From: Bradyrhizobium roseum
GTDB taxonomy: Bacteria; Pseudomonadota; Alphaproteobacteria; Rhizobiales; Xanthobacteraceae
Assembly (NCBI RefSeq): GCF_030413175.1
Contig: NZ_CP129212.1
Coordinates: 3,782,001-3,846,000 of the forward strand
Reading direction: 5' to 3'
DNA: 64,000 nt
How positions within the stretch are numbered: the stretch's first letter is position 1; every line of letters starts with the position of its first letter. Shown piece after piece: positions 36,829 through 45,453 of the stretch. Below the pieces are notes generated by a model. That model did not search any database and was not told the origin of the DNA. It saw only the letters and a list, made by a program, of their open reading frames with translations. Both the position numbers and the translations under genes were made by a program.

Positions 36829-39800
36829 CTACTGCATCCCCTCGGTCGCACCGGCCACCGTCGGGCCCGGAGGCCCGGGATCCGGCACCGCCTTCTCGAT
36901 CTTGCGGTTGAGCCGGTCGAGCGCAAGATAAATGACCGGCGTGGTGTAGAGCGTCAGCAACTGGCTCAACAACAGGCCGCCGATGATGGAAATGCCGAGC
37001 GGAAAGCGCAGTTCGGCGCCGGTTCCGCTTTCGACCGCCAGCGGCAGCGCACCGAACAGCGCGGCCAGCGTCGTCATCATGATCGGGCGGAAGCGCAACA
37101 GGCAGGCCTGCACGATGGCTTCATGGGGCGACATGCCCTGATGCCGTTCCGCGTCCAGCGCGAAATCGATCATCATGATCGCATTCTTCTTGACGATGCC
37201 CATCAGCAGGATGATGCCGATCAGGCCGATCACCGAGAGGTCCTGTCCGAACAGCATCAACGCCAGAATGGCGCCGACGCCGGCGGATGGCAGCGTCGAG
37301 AGGATGGTGATCGGGTGGATGTAGCTCTCGTAGAGCACGCCGAGCACGATGTAGATCGTGACGATCGCCGCCAGGATGAGCCAGGGCTGGCCGGCCAGCG
37401 ACTTCGAAAACTCGGCCGCGTCGCCCGAATAAACGCCGACGATGCTGCCGGGCATTGCCATATTTGTTTCGATCTTCTTCACCGCCTCGACCGCATCGCC
37501 CAGCGCCTCACCGGGCGCGAGGTTGAAGCTGAGCGAGACGGCCGGAAACTGCGCCAGATGCGAGATTGCCAGCGGTGCGGTGGTGCGAGTCAGCGTTGCG
37601 ACCGCCGACAGCGGCACCTGAGCGCCGGGTGTGCCGGCAGTCGTGCTCGCGGCTCCCGGGAGATACAGCTTCGAGAGGATCGACGGATCGCGCTGGTAGA
37701 TCGGCATCGCCTCCAGCACCACGCGGTACTGGTTGGCCTGGCCGTAGATGGTGGAAATCTGCCGCTGCGCAAAAGCGTCGTTGAGCGTGTCGTTGACCGC
37801 CTGGAGGCTGACGCCGAGCTGGCCGGCGCGCTGGCGGTCGATGTTGAGCGCCGCACGCAGACCGCCCTCCTGCGCTTCCGACGAAACGTCGCGGAACAGC
37901 GGATCGCGGCGCATCTCGGCAACCAGCTTCTGCGACCACAGCGAGACCTGCGCGGCGTCGGTGCCGGTCAGCGTATACTGGTACTGCGAGCGGCTCGACT
38001 GGGTCGATATCTGCACGTCCTGCACCGGCTGGAAATAGATGGTCATGCCGGGGATCGAGGCGGTGCGCTGTTTCAGCCGGTCGATCACCACCGAAATACC
38101 GTCTTGCCGCTCACCGCGCGGCCGCAGCGTCATCACCAGCCGCCCGACATTGGTGGTCGGGTTGACCGAGCCTGCCCCGATCACCGAGACCACGCCGACG
38201 ACGTCAGGGTCGGCCTGGATCGCGGCCGATGCTGCCGCCTGCCGGCTCTGCATCTCGGCGAAGGAAACGTCGGGACCGGCCTCGGTCACCGCCGTGATCG
38301 AGGCGGTATCCTGCAGTGGCAAGAAGCCCTTCGGCGCGATCACGTACAGGAAGAGCGTCGCGGCGATGGTAGCGAACGTCACCACCAGCGTCGCGCGCTG
38401 GCGCAGCAGCACCCACAGCAACGTGCGATGGTAGAGATCGACCGTGCGATCGATGAAGCGGCTGACGGCGGCCAGCCCCGGAACCGTCATCTCGTTGCCG
38501 GCATGCTTGAGCAGCCGCGAACACATCATCGGCGTCAGCGTCAGCGAGACGACCGCCGAGGTCACGACCGCAATCGTCAAGGTCAGCGCGAATTCGCGGA
38601 ACATGCGCCCGACCAGCCCGGACATGAACAATAGCGGAATGAACACCGCGATCAGCGACACCGTCAGCGAGATCACGGTAAAGCCGATCTCGCTGGCGCC
38701 CTTCAGCGACGCCTCCATCACCGACTCGCCGTTCTCCATGTGGCGGACGATGTTCTCGATCATGACGATGGCGTCGTCGACCACGAATCCGGTGCCGATG
38801 GTCAGCGCCATCAGCGACAGATTGTCGAGGGAAAAGCCGGCAAAATACATGATGCCGAAGCTCGTGATCAGCGACAGCGGCAGCGCCACGCCCGCGATCA
38901 GCGTCGCGCGCAACGACCGCAGGAACAGCAGCACCACCAGCGTCACCAGCACCACCGACAGGATCAGCGTGAATTGGACGTCACGGACGGAGGCGCGAAT
39001 GGTCACGGTGCGGTCGGAGACGATCGTGAGATTGACGCCGGCCGGGATCGCGCGCTGAATTTTTGGGATTTCCGCGCGGATCTGCCGGACCACCTCGATC
39101 ACATTGGCGCCGGGTTGCCGCTGGATATCGATGATCACGGCCGGCGTGCCCTGGTACCAGCCACCGGTACGATCGTTCTCCAGCCCGTCGATGATGATGG
39201 CGACGTCGCCGATCGTGACCGGGGAGCCGTTGCGATAGGCGATGATGATCGGCTTGTAGGCGTCCGCGACCGCGATCTGGTCGTTGGCGGCGATGGTGTA
39301 GGCCTGCTGCGCGCCGTCGAGCGATCCCTTCGGCCCCGAGACGTTGGCGCCGGCGATTGCCGCGCGCAGGTCCTCCATCGAGATACCGTAGGCGGCAAGC
39401 CGGGCGAGATCCGCCTGCACCCGCACCGCCGGCTTCAATCCGCCGAGGACCGCCACGCGTCCGACGCCGGAAATCTGGCTGAGCCGCTGGCCCAGGATCG
39501 TATCGGCGATATCGCTCATGGCGCGCAGCGAAATCGTCTCCGACGTCAAGGCGAGCGTCAGGACCGGCGCATCGGCCGGATTCACCTTGGCGTAGGTCGG
39601 GGGATACGGCAGGTTTTTCGGCAGGATACCCGCGGCCGCATTGATCGCGGCCTGCACGTCCTGTGTCGCGCCGTCGATGTCGCGGTTGAGATCGAACTGC
39701 AGCGATATCTGGCTGACGCCGAATGACGAGGTCGACTGCATCGACGACATCGACGGAATCTGCCCGAGCTGGCGCTCCAGTGGCGCCGTGATCAGCGACG

Positions 39801-39978
39801 CGATCACGTCGGGGCTGGCGCCCGGCAATTGCGTCGTCACCTGCACGGTTGGGAAGTCGACCTGCGGCAGCGCCGAAACAGGCAGCGCCCAATAGCCGAG
39901 CGCGCCGCCGATCATCAGCGCGATCCCCAACAGCGAGGTCGCAATCGGCCGGCGGATGAATGGTTCGGAGACGCTCAT
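36829..39978 (-). CDS. RND efflux permease, MdtB/MuxB-like
   Basis: Second RND subunit, 1,049 residues, with N-terminal EPFIRRPIATSLLGIALM and helix-4 motif GFVVDDAIVMIENIVRH. It aligns throughout with the next gene, as expected for subunits of an MdtB2C heterotrimer. The start at MSVSEPF (complement of 39976-39978) is 10 bp after the adaptor gene stop and is preceded by GAGAA; a longer frame reaching into the adaptor gene is basic and alanine-rich and probably not translated. The short C-terminal tail is proline/glycine-rich. Confidence 0.92.
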   Translation of the reverse strand: MSVSEPFIRRPIATSLLGIALMIGGALGYWALPVSALPQVDFPTVQVTTQLPGASPDVIASLITAPLERQLGQIPSMSSMQSTSSFGVSQISLQFDLNRDIDGATQDVQAAINAAAGILPKNLPYPPTYAKVNPADAPVLTLALTSETISLRAMSDIADTILGQRLSQISGVGRVAVLGGLKPAVRVQADLARLAAYGISMEDLRAAIAGANVSGPKGSLDGAQQAYTIAANDQIAVADAYKPIIIAYRNGSPVTIGDVAIIIDGLENDRTGGWYQGTPAVIIDIQRQPGANVIEVVRQIRAEIPKIQRAIPAGVNLTIVSDRTVTIRASVRDVQFTLILSVVLVTLVVLLFLRSLRATLIAGVALPLSLITSFGIMYFAGFSLDNLSLMALTIGTGFVVDDAIVMIENIVRHMENGESVMEASLKGASEIGFTVISLTVSLIAVFIPLLFMSGLVGRMFREFALTLTIAVVTSAVVSLTLTPMMCSRLLKHAGNEMTVPGLAAVSRFIDRTVDLYHRTLLWVLLRQRATLVVTFATIAATLFLYVIAPKGFLPLQDTASITAVTEAGPDVSFAEMQSRQAAASAAIQADPDVVGVVSVIGAGSVNPTTNVGRLVMTLRPRGERQDGISVVIDRLKQRTASIPGMTIYFQPVQDVQISTQSSRSQYQYTLTGTDAAQVSLWSQKLVAEMRRDPLFRDVSSEAQEGGLRAALNIDRQRAGQLGVSLQAVNDTLNDAFAQRQISTIYGQANQYRVVLEAMPIYQRDPSILSKLYLPGAASTTAGTPGAQVPLSAVATLTRTTAPLAISHLAQFPAVSLSFNLAPGEALGDAVEAVKKIETNMAMPGSIVGVYSGDAAEFSKSLAGQPWLILAAIVTIYIVLGVLYESYIHPITILSTLPSAGVGAILALMLFGQDLSVIGLIGIILLMGIVKKNAIMMIDFALDAERHQGMSPHEAIVQACLLRFRPIMMTTLAALFGALPLAVESGTGAELRFPLGISIIGGLLLSQLLTLYTTPVIYLALDRLNRKIEKAVPDPGPPGPTVAGATEGMQ

Positions 39979-39988
39979 GGATGCGTTC

Positions 39989-41362
39989 TCACTTTGCGGC
40001 GCCGCCCGCCTGCCCATCTGCCGGCGCGGGTCCGGTTTGCCCCTTCTGATCGCCCTCGCCGCGCTCGCGCTTGCCGCGGCCTTCCTTGCTCTGGCCTTCC
40101 CCGGGCTGAGCGCCCTTGGCATCGGGGCTGCGGCCGCGCTTGCGCGGCGCCAGATCGGCTGACGGCGCCCGGTCGTCGGTGCCGATCAGCACCTTGGCGC
40201 CGTCGGACAGGTTGGCAAAGCCCGTGGTCACGACGCGGTCAGAGGTCGTGAGGCCGCTGGCGATCACGGCGTCGTTTTCGTTCTGCTGCGTCACCACGAC
40301 CGGCTTGGCGGTTGCGACATTGTCGGGACCGATCACATAGCTGAACGTCCCGGCAGGGCCGCGCTGCACCGCCGAGGTCGGCACCACGATCGCCTTGTCG
40401 AGCGTCTCGACCTTCAGCCGCACGTTGACGAACTGCCCGGGCCAGAGCTGGAATTTCGCGTTGGGAAATTCCGCCTTCAGCTTCAGCGTGCCGGTGGTCG
40501 GATCGACCTGGTTGTCGATGCCCTTGAGCGTCCCGGTATCGACCACGGTCACGCCGTCATTGCCGAACACGTCCACCGCCAGCGCACCCTTGCCGGCAGC
40601 GGCGTTGACCCGCACGATCTGCTGCTGCGGCAGGCTGAACTGCACCGCGATCGGTTGCAACTGGGTGATGATGACGAGGCCGGTGGCGTCCGAAGCGCGG
40701 ATGATGTTGCCCTGGTCGACCTGACGCAGGCCGGCGCGGCCCGACAGCGGCGCGATGACCTTTGTATAGCCGAGCGTCGCCTTTGCGTTATCGATCGCGG
40801 CCTGGTCGGCATTGATCAGCGCTTCCTGCTGAGCCACCACCGCGCGCTGCGTATCGGCCTGTTGTTTTGATCCGGCGTTCGACGTGGCCAGCTGCTGATA
40901 GCGTGCCAGGTCGAGCTTCTGGTTGGCGAGCAGCGCCTCATCCTGCGCCTTCTTGGCCACCGCCTGGTCGTACTGCGCCTGATAGATCACCGGGTCGATT
41001 TCGCCGAGCACGTCGCCCTGCTTGACGTCCTGGCCTTCGACGAAATTCACCTTGATCAGCTTGCCGTCGACCTGGGCGCGTACCGTCACCGTGTTCAGCG
41101 CGCGTACCGAGCCGACCGCATCGAGATAGACAGGAACGTCCTGCGTCCGGGGCGTTGCCGCCAGCACCGGCACCGGGAGGTCGGGTCGTGCGCCGGGCCC
41201 GCCGCGGCCGGACTGCTTCTGCTGAAAGGCATTCCATCCGAGATAGCCAAGGCCGCCGAGGATCAGTAGCGTCATCGTCAGCGACACGATCCGTCGGCCG
41301 ACGCCACGCGCGGCGCGCTTGCCCGCCGTCTTCGCGTCGTCTGGTTCCGGCTTAAAGAGCAT
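39989..41362 (-). CDS. RND periplasmic adaptor (membrane fusion protein), MdtA-like
   Basis: A 457-residue adaptor linking the pump to the outer membrane factor. One N-terminal membrane helix at about 24-45, lipoyl/hairpin region (VRAQVDGKLIKVNFVEGQDV, GDVLGEIDP), a coiled hairpin rich in Ala/Gln/Asp, a beta-barrel domain (PLSGRAGLRQVDQGNIIRA) and the membrane-proximal domain (VPTSAVQRGPAGTFSYV). After about residue 395 it carries an extra low-complexity tail of Lys/Arg/Gly/Glu/Gln that canonical MdtA lacks. Start at ATG complement 41360-41362 overlaps the end of the nodT-type gene by 11 bp. Confidence 0.92.
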   Translation of the reverse strand: MLFKPEPDDAKTAGKRAARGVGRRIVSLTMTLLILGGLGYLGWNAFQQKQSGRGGPGARPDLPVPVLAATPRTQDVPVYLDAVGSVRALNTVTVRAQVDGKLIKVNFVEGQDVKQGDVLGEIDPVIYQAQYDQAVAKKAQDEALLANQKLDLARYQQLATSNAGSKQQADTQRAVVAQQEALINADQAAIDNAKATLGYTKVIAPLSGRAGLRQVDQGNIIRASDATGLVIITQLQPIAVQFSLPQQQIVRVNAAAGKGALAVDVFGNDGVTVVDTGTLKGIDNQVDPTTGTLKLKAEFPNAKFQLWPGQFVNVRLKVETLDKAIVVPTSAVQRGPAGTFSYVIGPDNVATAKPVVVTQQNENDAVIASGLTTSDRVVTTGFANLSDGAKVLIGTDDRAPSADLAPRKRGRSPDAKGAQPGEGQSKEGRGKRERGEGDQKGQTGPAPADGQAGGAAK

Positions 41363-42824
41363 TGACCGGCCTTTCCATCCTGGGCTCCCAGCCGCCCCCC
41401 AGCGCCTGATAGAGGCTGACAATCGCGAGCAGCCGGGCCAGTTGCGCCTGCGACAGCGCATCTTCGGCCTGGAACAACGTCAGCTGCGTGTTTAGCACGG
41501 TTACGATGTCAGAAGTGCCGGCGCGCAACTGCTGCTCGGACAATTGAAACGCCCGCCGCGACGCCGCCACCACCTCGCGCTGCAGGCGCAGCCTCTCGGT
41601 GGTCTGGCGGATCGAATACAGCGCGTTATCGACGTCGGCGAAGGCCTGCACCACCGTCTTGCGGTAGGTCTGCAGCAGTTCATCCTGCCGCGCTTTGGTC
41701 AGCTCGAAATTGCCGAGGATCCTGCCGCCGTCGAAAATCGGCTGGGTCAGGCTGCCGACCATGCTGAAAAACGCGGCGTGCGGCTGAAACAGCGAAGTCA
41801 GCGCCGAGCTCTGGTATCCGCCCTGCCCGGTCAACTGAATGCTCGGAAAAAACTGCGCGCGGGCGCTGCCGACGTTGGCGGTCGCCGAGGCCAGCTGCGC
41901 TTCCTGCCGGCGGATATCTGGACGCTGCGTCAGCAGTTCCGACGGCAGGCCGGGCGTAACACGCGGCGCGGCGATCTGGTTGAGCGACCCGCCATTGACC
42001 CGCACCGCTTCAGGCGGCCGCGATACCAGGGTCGCCAGCGCATTGATGTTCTGGTCGAGCGTCTGCCGCAGCGGCGGCACCAATGCGCGCTGGTTGGCGA
42101 GCACACTCTCCTGCTGGGCAACGTCAAGATCGTTGCCGGTGCCGGCGGCCAGGCGGTCCTTGATGGCGTTGAGGATGCGCTCGGCGCTGGCGATATTGCG
42201 CTGCGCGGTACGAATGCGGTCCTGGGCCGCCAGCACCTGGAAATAGGCGTTGGCCACCGTCGTCAGCGTGGTCAGCGCGACGACGTCGCGGTCGAATCGA
42301 CCGGCGACCGCGGTCTCTTCAGCGGCCTGCGCGGCGTCGCGGTTCTTGCCCCAGAAATCCAGCTCGTAACTGGCGCTCAGCGAGGACGAGTAATTGACCA
42401 CCTCGCGGCCGCCATTGGTCAGGCCGCTGGAGCTGGAGCCGGAGGTGCGGGAATAGGTTTCCTGTCCGGTGCCGCTGAGGCTCGGCAGCAGCGCCGCGCC
42501 GGTAATCCGCGCTTGTGCATCGGCCTGTTTGAACCGCGCGGTGGCGGCGGCGATATCGAGGTTCACGGTCTGCGCCTCCTCCATCAGCGCCGTGAGTTCG
42601 CGCGAACGGAAGCCGCGCCACCAGTCGAGCGTCGGCGGCGCATCCGGGGCCTTTGAAGGCCGCGCCGCTGCCTTGTAGCCCTCGGGAACGTCGAGCGCGG
42701 GATCGGGCAGATCCTTGGTCAGGATGCAGCCCGCGGAACTGGCCAAGATACCGAGTACGGCGAGCAGCCGCGTCAGCCGCCTGCCCCCTGGAACAATCGC
42801 AGGCCACCCTCCGAACGCCGCCAT
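41352..42824 (-). CDS. NodT/OprM-family outer membrane efflux lipoprotein
   Basis: Outer membrane channel of the tripartite pump. 490 residues with a lipoprotein signal peptide whose lipobox ASSAGC places the acylated Cys at 33, then TLDWWRGF and two OEP repeats (YELDFWGKNRDAAQAA, AGTGNDLDVAQQESVLANQ, LLTQRPDIRRQEAQLASATANVG), the NodT family hallmarks. Start at complement 42822-42824 has GGA about 7 nt upstream; the frame extends 73 more codons without family similarity. It is the first gene of the pump operon, an order with the channel gene leading. Confidence 0.92.
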   Translation of the reverse strand: MAAFGGWPAIVPGGRRLTRLLAVLGILASSAGCILTKDLPDPALDVPEGYKAAARPSKAPDAPPTLDWWRGFRSRELTALMEEAQTVNLDIAAATARFKQADAQARITGAALLPSLSGTGQETYSRTSGSSSSGLTNGGREVVNYSSSLSASYELDFWGKNRDAAQAAEETAVAGRFDRDVVALTTLTTVANAYFQVLAAQDRIRTAQRNIASAERILNAIKDRLAAGTGNDLDVAQQESVLANQRALVPPLRQTLDQNINALATLVSRPPEAVRVNGGSLNQIAAPRVTPGLPSELLTQRPDIRRQEAQLASATANVGSARAQFFPSIQLTGQGGYQSSALTSLFQPHAAFFSMVGSLTQPIFDGGRILGNFELTKARQDELLQTYRKTVVQAFADVDNALYSIRQTTERLRLQREVVAASRRAFQLSEQQLRAGTSDIVTVLNTQLTLFQAEDALSQAQLARLLAIVSLYQALGGGWEPRMERPVNAL

Positions 42825-43236
42825 GGCAATCCGATCGGTCACACCCGTTCTCCACCGGGCAAATCCCGGCCCGGCGTACGACGAACGCTTTTCCTGATAG
42901 TTTGCGATCCGTTCACGGGGTGATGCTTCCGTTGTAACCAAGTTGGATACTAGCCGTGCGGGTGCGGTGCGGACAGCCCCGCGCGGCCTTCGTCCGATGG
43001 TCGGTCCGGGCCACGAAAACGACTGAAAAAATGCACGATACATCTTGTTTTATAGGCTTTTGACCCATCGAGAGACGTCGCATGACTGTCCAAATCTTAC
43101 GAAGATTTCATGGGGCTTTTCCCCTGTTCTGACGTCCCGAATCGGTCCCGCTACTCAAGCTATGCCGCGCCTGCGGCCGGTTTGAAACCCCGGGAACCGC
43201 CTGCCGTATCTTGCTATGTGCTGTGGAGGGCCAAAA
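42825..43236. other. Divergent control region between efflux and lipid operons
   Basis: No gene. It holds the promoters for two divergent operons. It contains an AT-rich patch (43020-43065), the 17-bp palindrome at 43092-43108, a GGGG-cttt-CCCC-type small hairpin at 43112-43126 and a strong GGAGGG ribosome site at 43225-43230. GGAACC at 43193-43198 could be the -35 of an ECF-type promoter but I see no convincing -10 at the right distance. No regulator gene for either operon is next to it. Confidence 0.5.
43092..43108. promoter_or_regulatory. Perfect 17-bp palindrome, candidate operator
   Basis: AAATCTT-acg-AAGATTT: two 7-bp arms with a 3-bp centre. This is the size and form of a dimeric-regulator (TetR or MarR-like) operator. 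It lies about 270 bp before the efflux operon start and 129 bp before the FAD oxidoreductase start. Confidence 0.35.
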
Positions 43237-44550
43237 ATGCGGGTTGCGGTGGTTGGGACAGGAATCAGCGGCAATGCCGCCGCCTGGACCTTGTCGAATC
43301 AACATCAGGTCACCGTCTACGATCGCGAACTCAGGCCCGGCGGCCACAGCCATACCGTCAGTATCGATTATGACGGCGCGCAAATTGCGGTCGACATCGG
43401 CTTCATCGTCTACAACGAGCTGAACTATCCGGACCTGACGGCGCTGTTCGCCCATCTCGACGTCGAGACCGTCGACAGCTGCATGAGCTTTGCGGTGACG
43501 GCGGACACCGGCCGCTTCGAATGGCGAGGGGGCGGCAACAACTGGTTTGAGACCGCGCGCGGATTGTTCGCGCAACCGCGCAATTTGTTTTCGCCTTCCT
43601 ATCTCTGGATGCTGCGTGACATCCTCACCTTCAACCAGCAGAGCACCGCCGATTACGCCGCCGGAAAGCTGGAGGGACTGACGCTCGGCGAATATTTCCG
43701 AAAGCGTCACTTCGCGCCGCGGCTGTTGAGCGACTATCTGGCGCCGATGGGCGCTGCGATCTGGTCGGCGCCGTCGCGCGAGATACTGGATTTTCCGGCC
43801 GAGAATTTCGTCGCCTTCTTCGCCAACCATCGCCTCCTGCAATACGATCGCCCGGTCTGGCGCACCGTGAGGGGCGGAAGCCGAAACTATGTCGAAAAGC
43901 TCACGGCTTCGTTCCGCGACCGGATCAGGCTCGGCTGCGCCGTCACCGCAATCGAGCGCAGGCCGCATGGCGTGGTCGTTCATGACAGCCATGGCAACGC
44001 CGAAAGCTACGATCACGTCGTGATCGCCTCCCACAGCGACCAGGCGCTGGCGATGCTGCCGGATGCCGACGAGCGCGAGCGCTCCATCCTGGGCGCGATC
44101 GGCTATTCCCTCAACACGGTCTATCTGCACCGCGATCCCGCGCTCATGCCAAAGCGTCGGCGCGCCTGGGCGGCATGGAATTTTCTGCGCTGGCCACGTC
44201 AGGAGACCTTCGATAATGATGTCTCCGTGACCTACTGGATGAACGAACTACAGGGCATCGATCGCGACAAACCGCTGTTCGTCAGCCTCAATCCACCGGT
44301 CGCGCCGGATCCGGCGCTGACCTTCGGCAAGTATCTCTGCGAACATCCGCAGTTCAACGTCGCGGCGTTCGCTGCCCAGAAGCGCCTGCCCGAGATCCAG
44401 GGCAAGCGGCATACTTGGTTCTGCGGCGCATGGACCGGATACGGATTCCACGAGGACGGCTTGCGATCGGGCCTTGCGGTCGCCGAGGCGCTCGGCGCGG
44501 TGGCGCCATGGCGGCAGCCGTTGCCGACGCTCGCCGAAGCCGCGGAGTAA
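43237..44550 (+). CDS. FAD/NAD(P)-binding amine-oxidase-like protein
   Basis: A 437-residue flavoprotein of the amine oxidase/desaturase superfamily. The Rossmann dinucleotide motif VAVVGTGISGNAAAW is at the N-terminus, followed by YDRELRPGGHSHT (adenosine-binding acidic residue and FAD loop) and, at the end, TWFCGAWTGYGFHEDG, LRSGLAVAEAL, the C-terminal FAD-binding block. This group is typically encoded with DUF1365 and a cyclopropane-synthase-like gene, as here; the three are spaced 2 and 55 bp apart. A role in fatty-acid oxidation or desaturation is inferred from that context. Start at 43237 has GGAGGG 6 nt upstream. Confidence 0.87.
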   Translation: MRVAVVGTGISGNAAAWTLSNQHQVTVYDRELRPGGHSHTVSIDYDGAQIAVDIGFIVYNELNYPDLTALFAHLDVETVDSCMSFAVTADTGRFEWRGGGNNWFETARGLFAQPRNLFSPSYLWMLRDILTFNQQSTADYAAGKLEGLTLGEYFRKRHFAPRLLSDYLAPMGAAIWSAPSREILDFPAENFVAFFANHRLLQYDRPVWRTVRGGSRNYVEKLTASFRDRIRLGCAVTAIERRPHGVVVHDSHGNAESYDHVVIASHSDQALAMLPDADERERSILGAIGYSLNTVYLHRDPALMPKRRRAWAAWNFLRWPRQETFDNDVSVTYWMNELQGIDRDKPLFVSLNPPVAPDPALTFGKYLCEHPQFNVAAFAAQKRLPEIQGKRHTWFCGAWTGYGFHEDGLRSGLAVAEALGAVAPWRQPLPTLAEAAE

Positions 44551-44552
44551 TT

Positions 44553-45398
44553 ATGCGCGCACTATCCACACGGCTTGCTGACGCCGCCGCACTCTACGTC
44601 GGCGACGTCATGCATGCGCGACTGAAGCCGATGGGCCATCGCTTCAGCTATCGCGTGATGAGCCTGCTGATCGACCTGGACCGGCTGGCGGAGGCCGACC
44701 GGCAATCGCCGCTGTTCGGCGTCAATCGTGCGGCCCTCTACAGTTTCCGCGAAGCCGATCATGGCGCGCGCGACGGGTCGTCCTTGCGTGCCTACGTGCA
44801 ATCTTGCGCGGCCGAGCGCGGCATCGACCTGACGGGCGGGCGGGTGCTGCTGCTCTGCTATCCCCGCCTGTTCGGCTATACCTTCAATCCGCTGTCCGTC
44901 TATTTCTGCTATCGCGCCGATGGCAAGCTCGCGTTGCTGATCTACGAAGTGCGCAACACCTTTGGCGACATCCACCCCTACGTCTTGCCCGTGACGTCAG
45001 CTGACACCAGCGATGCCGGCGTCCGCCAGCAGCAGGACAAGCTGTTCTACGTCTCGCCCTTCATCGAGATGGCGATGCGTTACCATTTTCGCGTACGGCC
45101 ACCAGGAGAGAGCGTGCAACTGCGAATTCTGGAAACCGACCGCGACGGCCCACTGCTCGCCGCAACCTTCAATGGCAGTCGCCGCGAACTCAACTCCAAG
45201 GCGTTGCTGCGGGCGTTCTTTGGACTCCCGCTGGTCACGCTCAAGATCATGGCGGCGATCCATTGGGAGGCGCTGCGGCTGTGGCTGAAAGGCGCGCGTC
45301 TGGTGCCGCGGGACGACGCAGCCCACAATACCGGCTTGGCGAGCAGGAAAGGCAACGATTATACTCCGGAAGCGTTGTCCACCCGTGCCAGGAATTGA
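44553..45398 (+). CDS. DUF1365 family protein
   Basis: A 281-residue protein with the DUF1365 pattern: YVGDVMHARLKPMGHRFSYR near the N-terminus, LLCYPRLFGYTFNPLSVYFC, YEVRNTFGDIHPYVLP, KLFYVSPFIEMAMRYHF and IHWEALRLWLKGAR at the end. The biochemical role is unknown. It starts 2 bp after the oxidoreductase stop with GGAG 5 nt before the ATG, so the two are translated from one mRNA. Such proteins keep company with CFA-synthase-like methyltransferases and flavoproteins, which points to unusual fatty-acid metabolism. Confidence 0.87.
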   Translation: MRALSTRLADAAALYVGDVMHARLKPMGHRFSYRVMSLLIDLDRLAEADRQSPLFGVNRAALYSFREADHGARDGSSLRAYVQSCAAERGIDLTGGRVLLLCYPRLFGYTFNPLSVYFCYRADGKLALLIYEVRNTFGDIHPYVLPVTSADTSDAGVRQQQDKLFYVSPFIEMAMRYHFRVRPPGESVQLRILETDRDGPLLAATFNGSRRELNSKALLRAFFGLPLVTLKIMAAIHWEALRLWLKGARLVPRDDAAHNTGLASRKGNDYTPEALSTRARN

Positions 45399-45453
45399 AG
45401 CAAGGTCGATCGACCATGCGAGGCCGGGTAGACCTCCGTTCGATGGATCTCAC

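Noticed and set aside
36280..38634. A 784-codon plus-strand open frame opposite the two RND genes
   Set aside because: It spans the boundary of two real minus-strand genes and has an arginine/aspartate/glutamine-rich, domainless translation.
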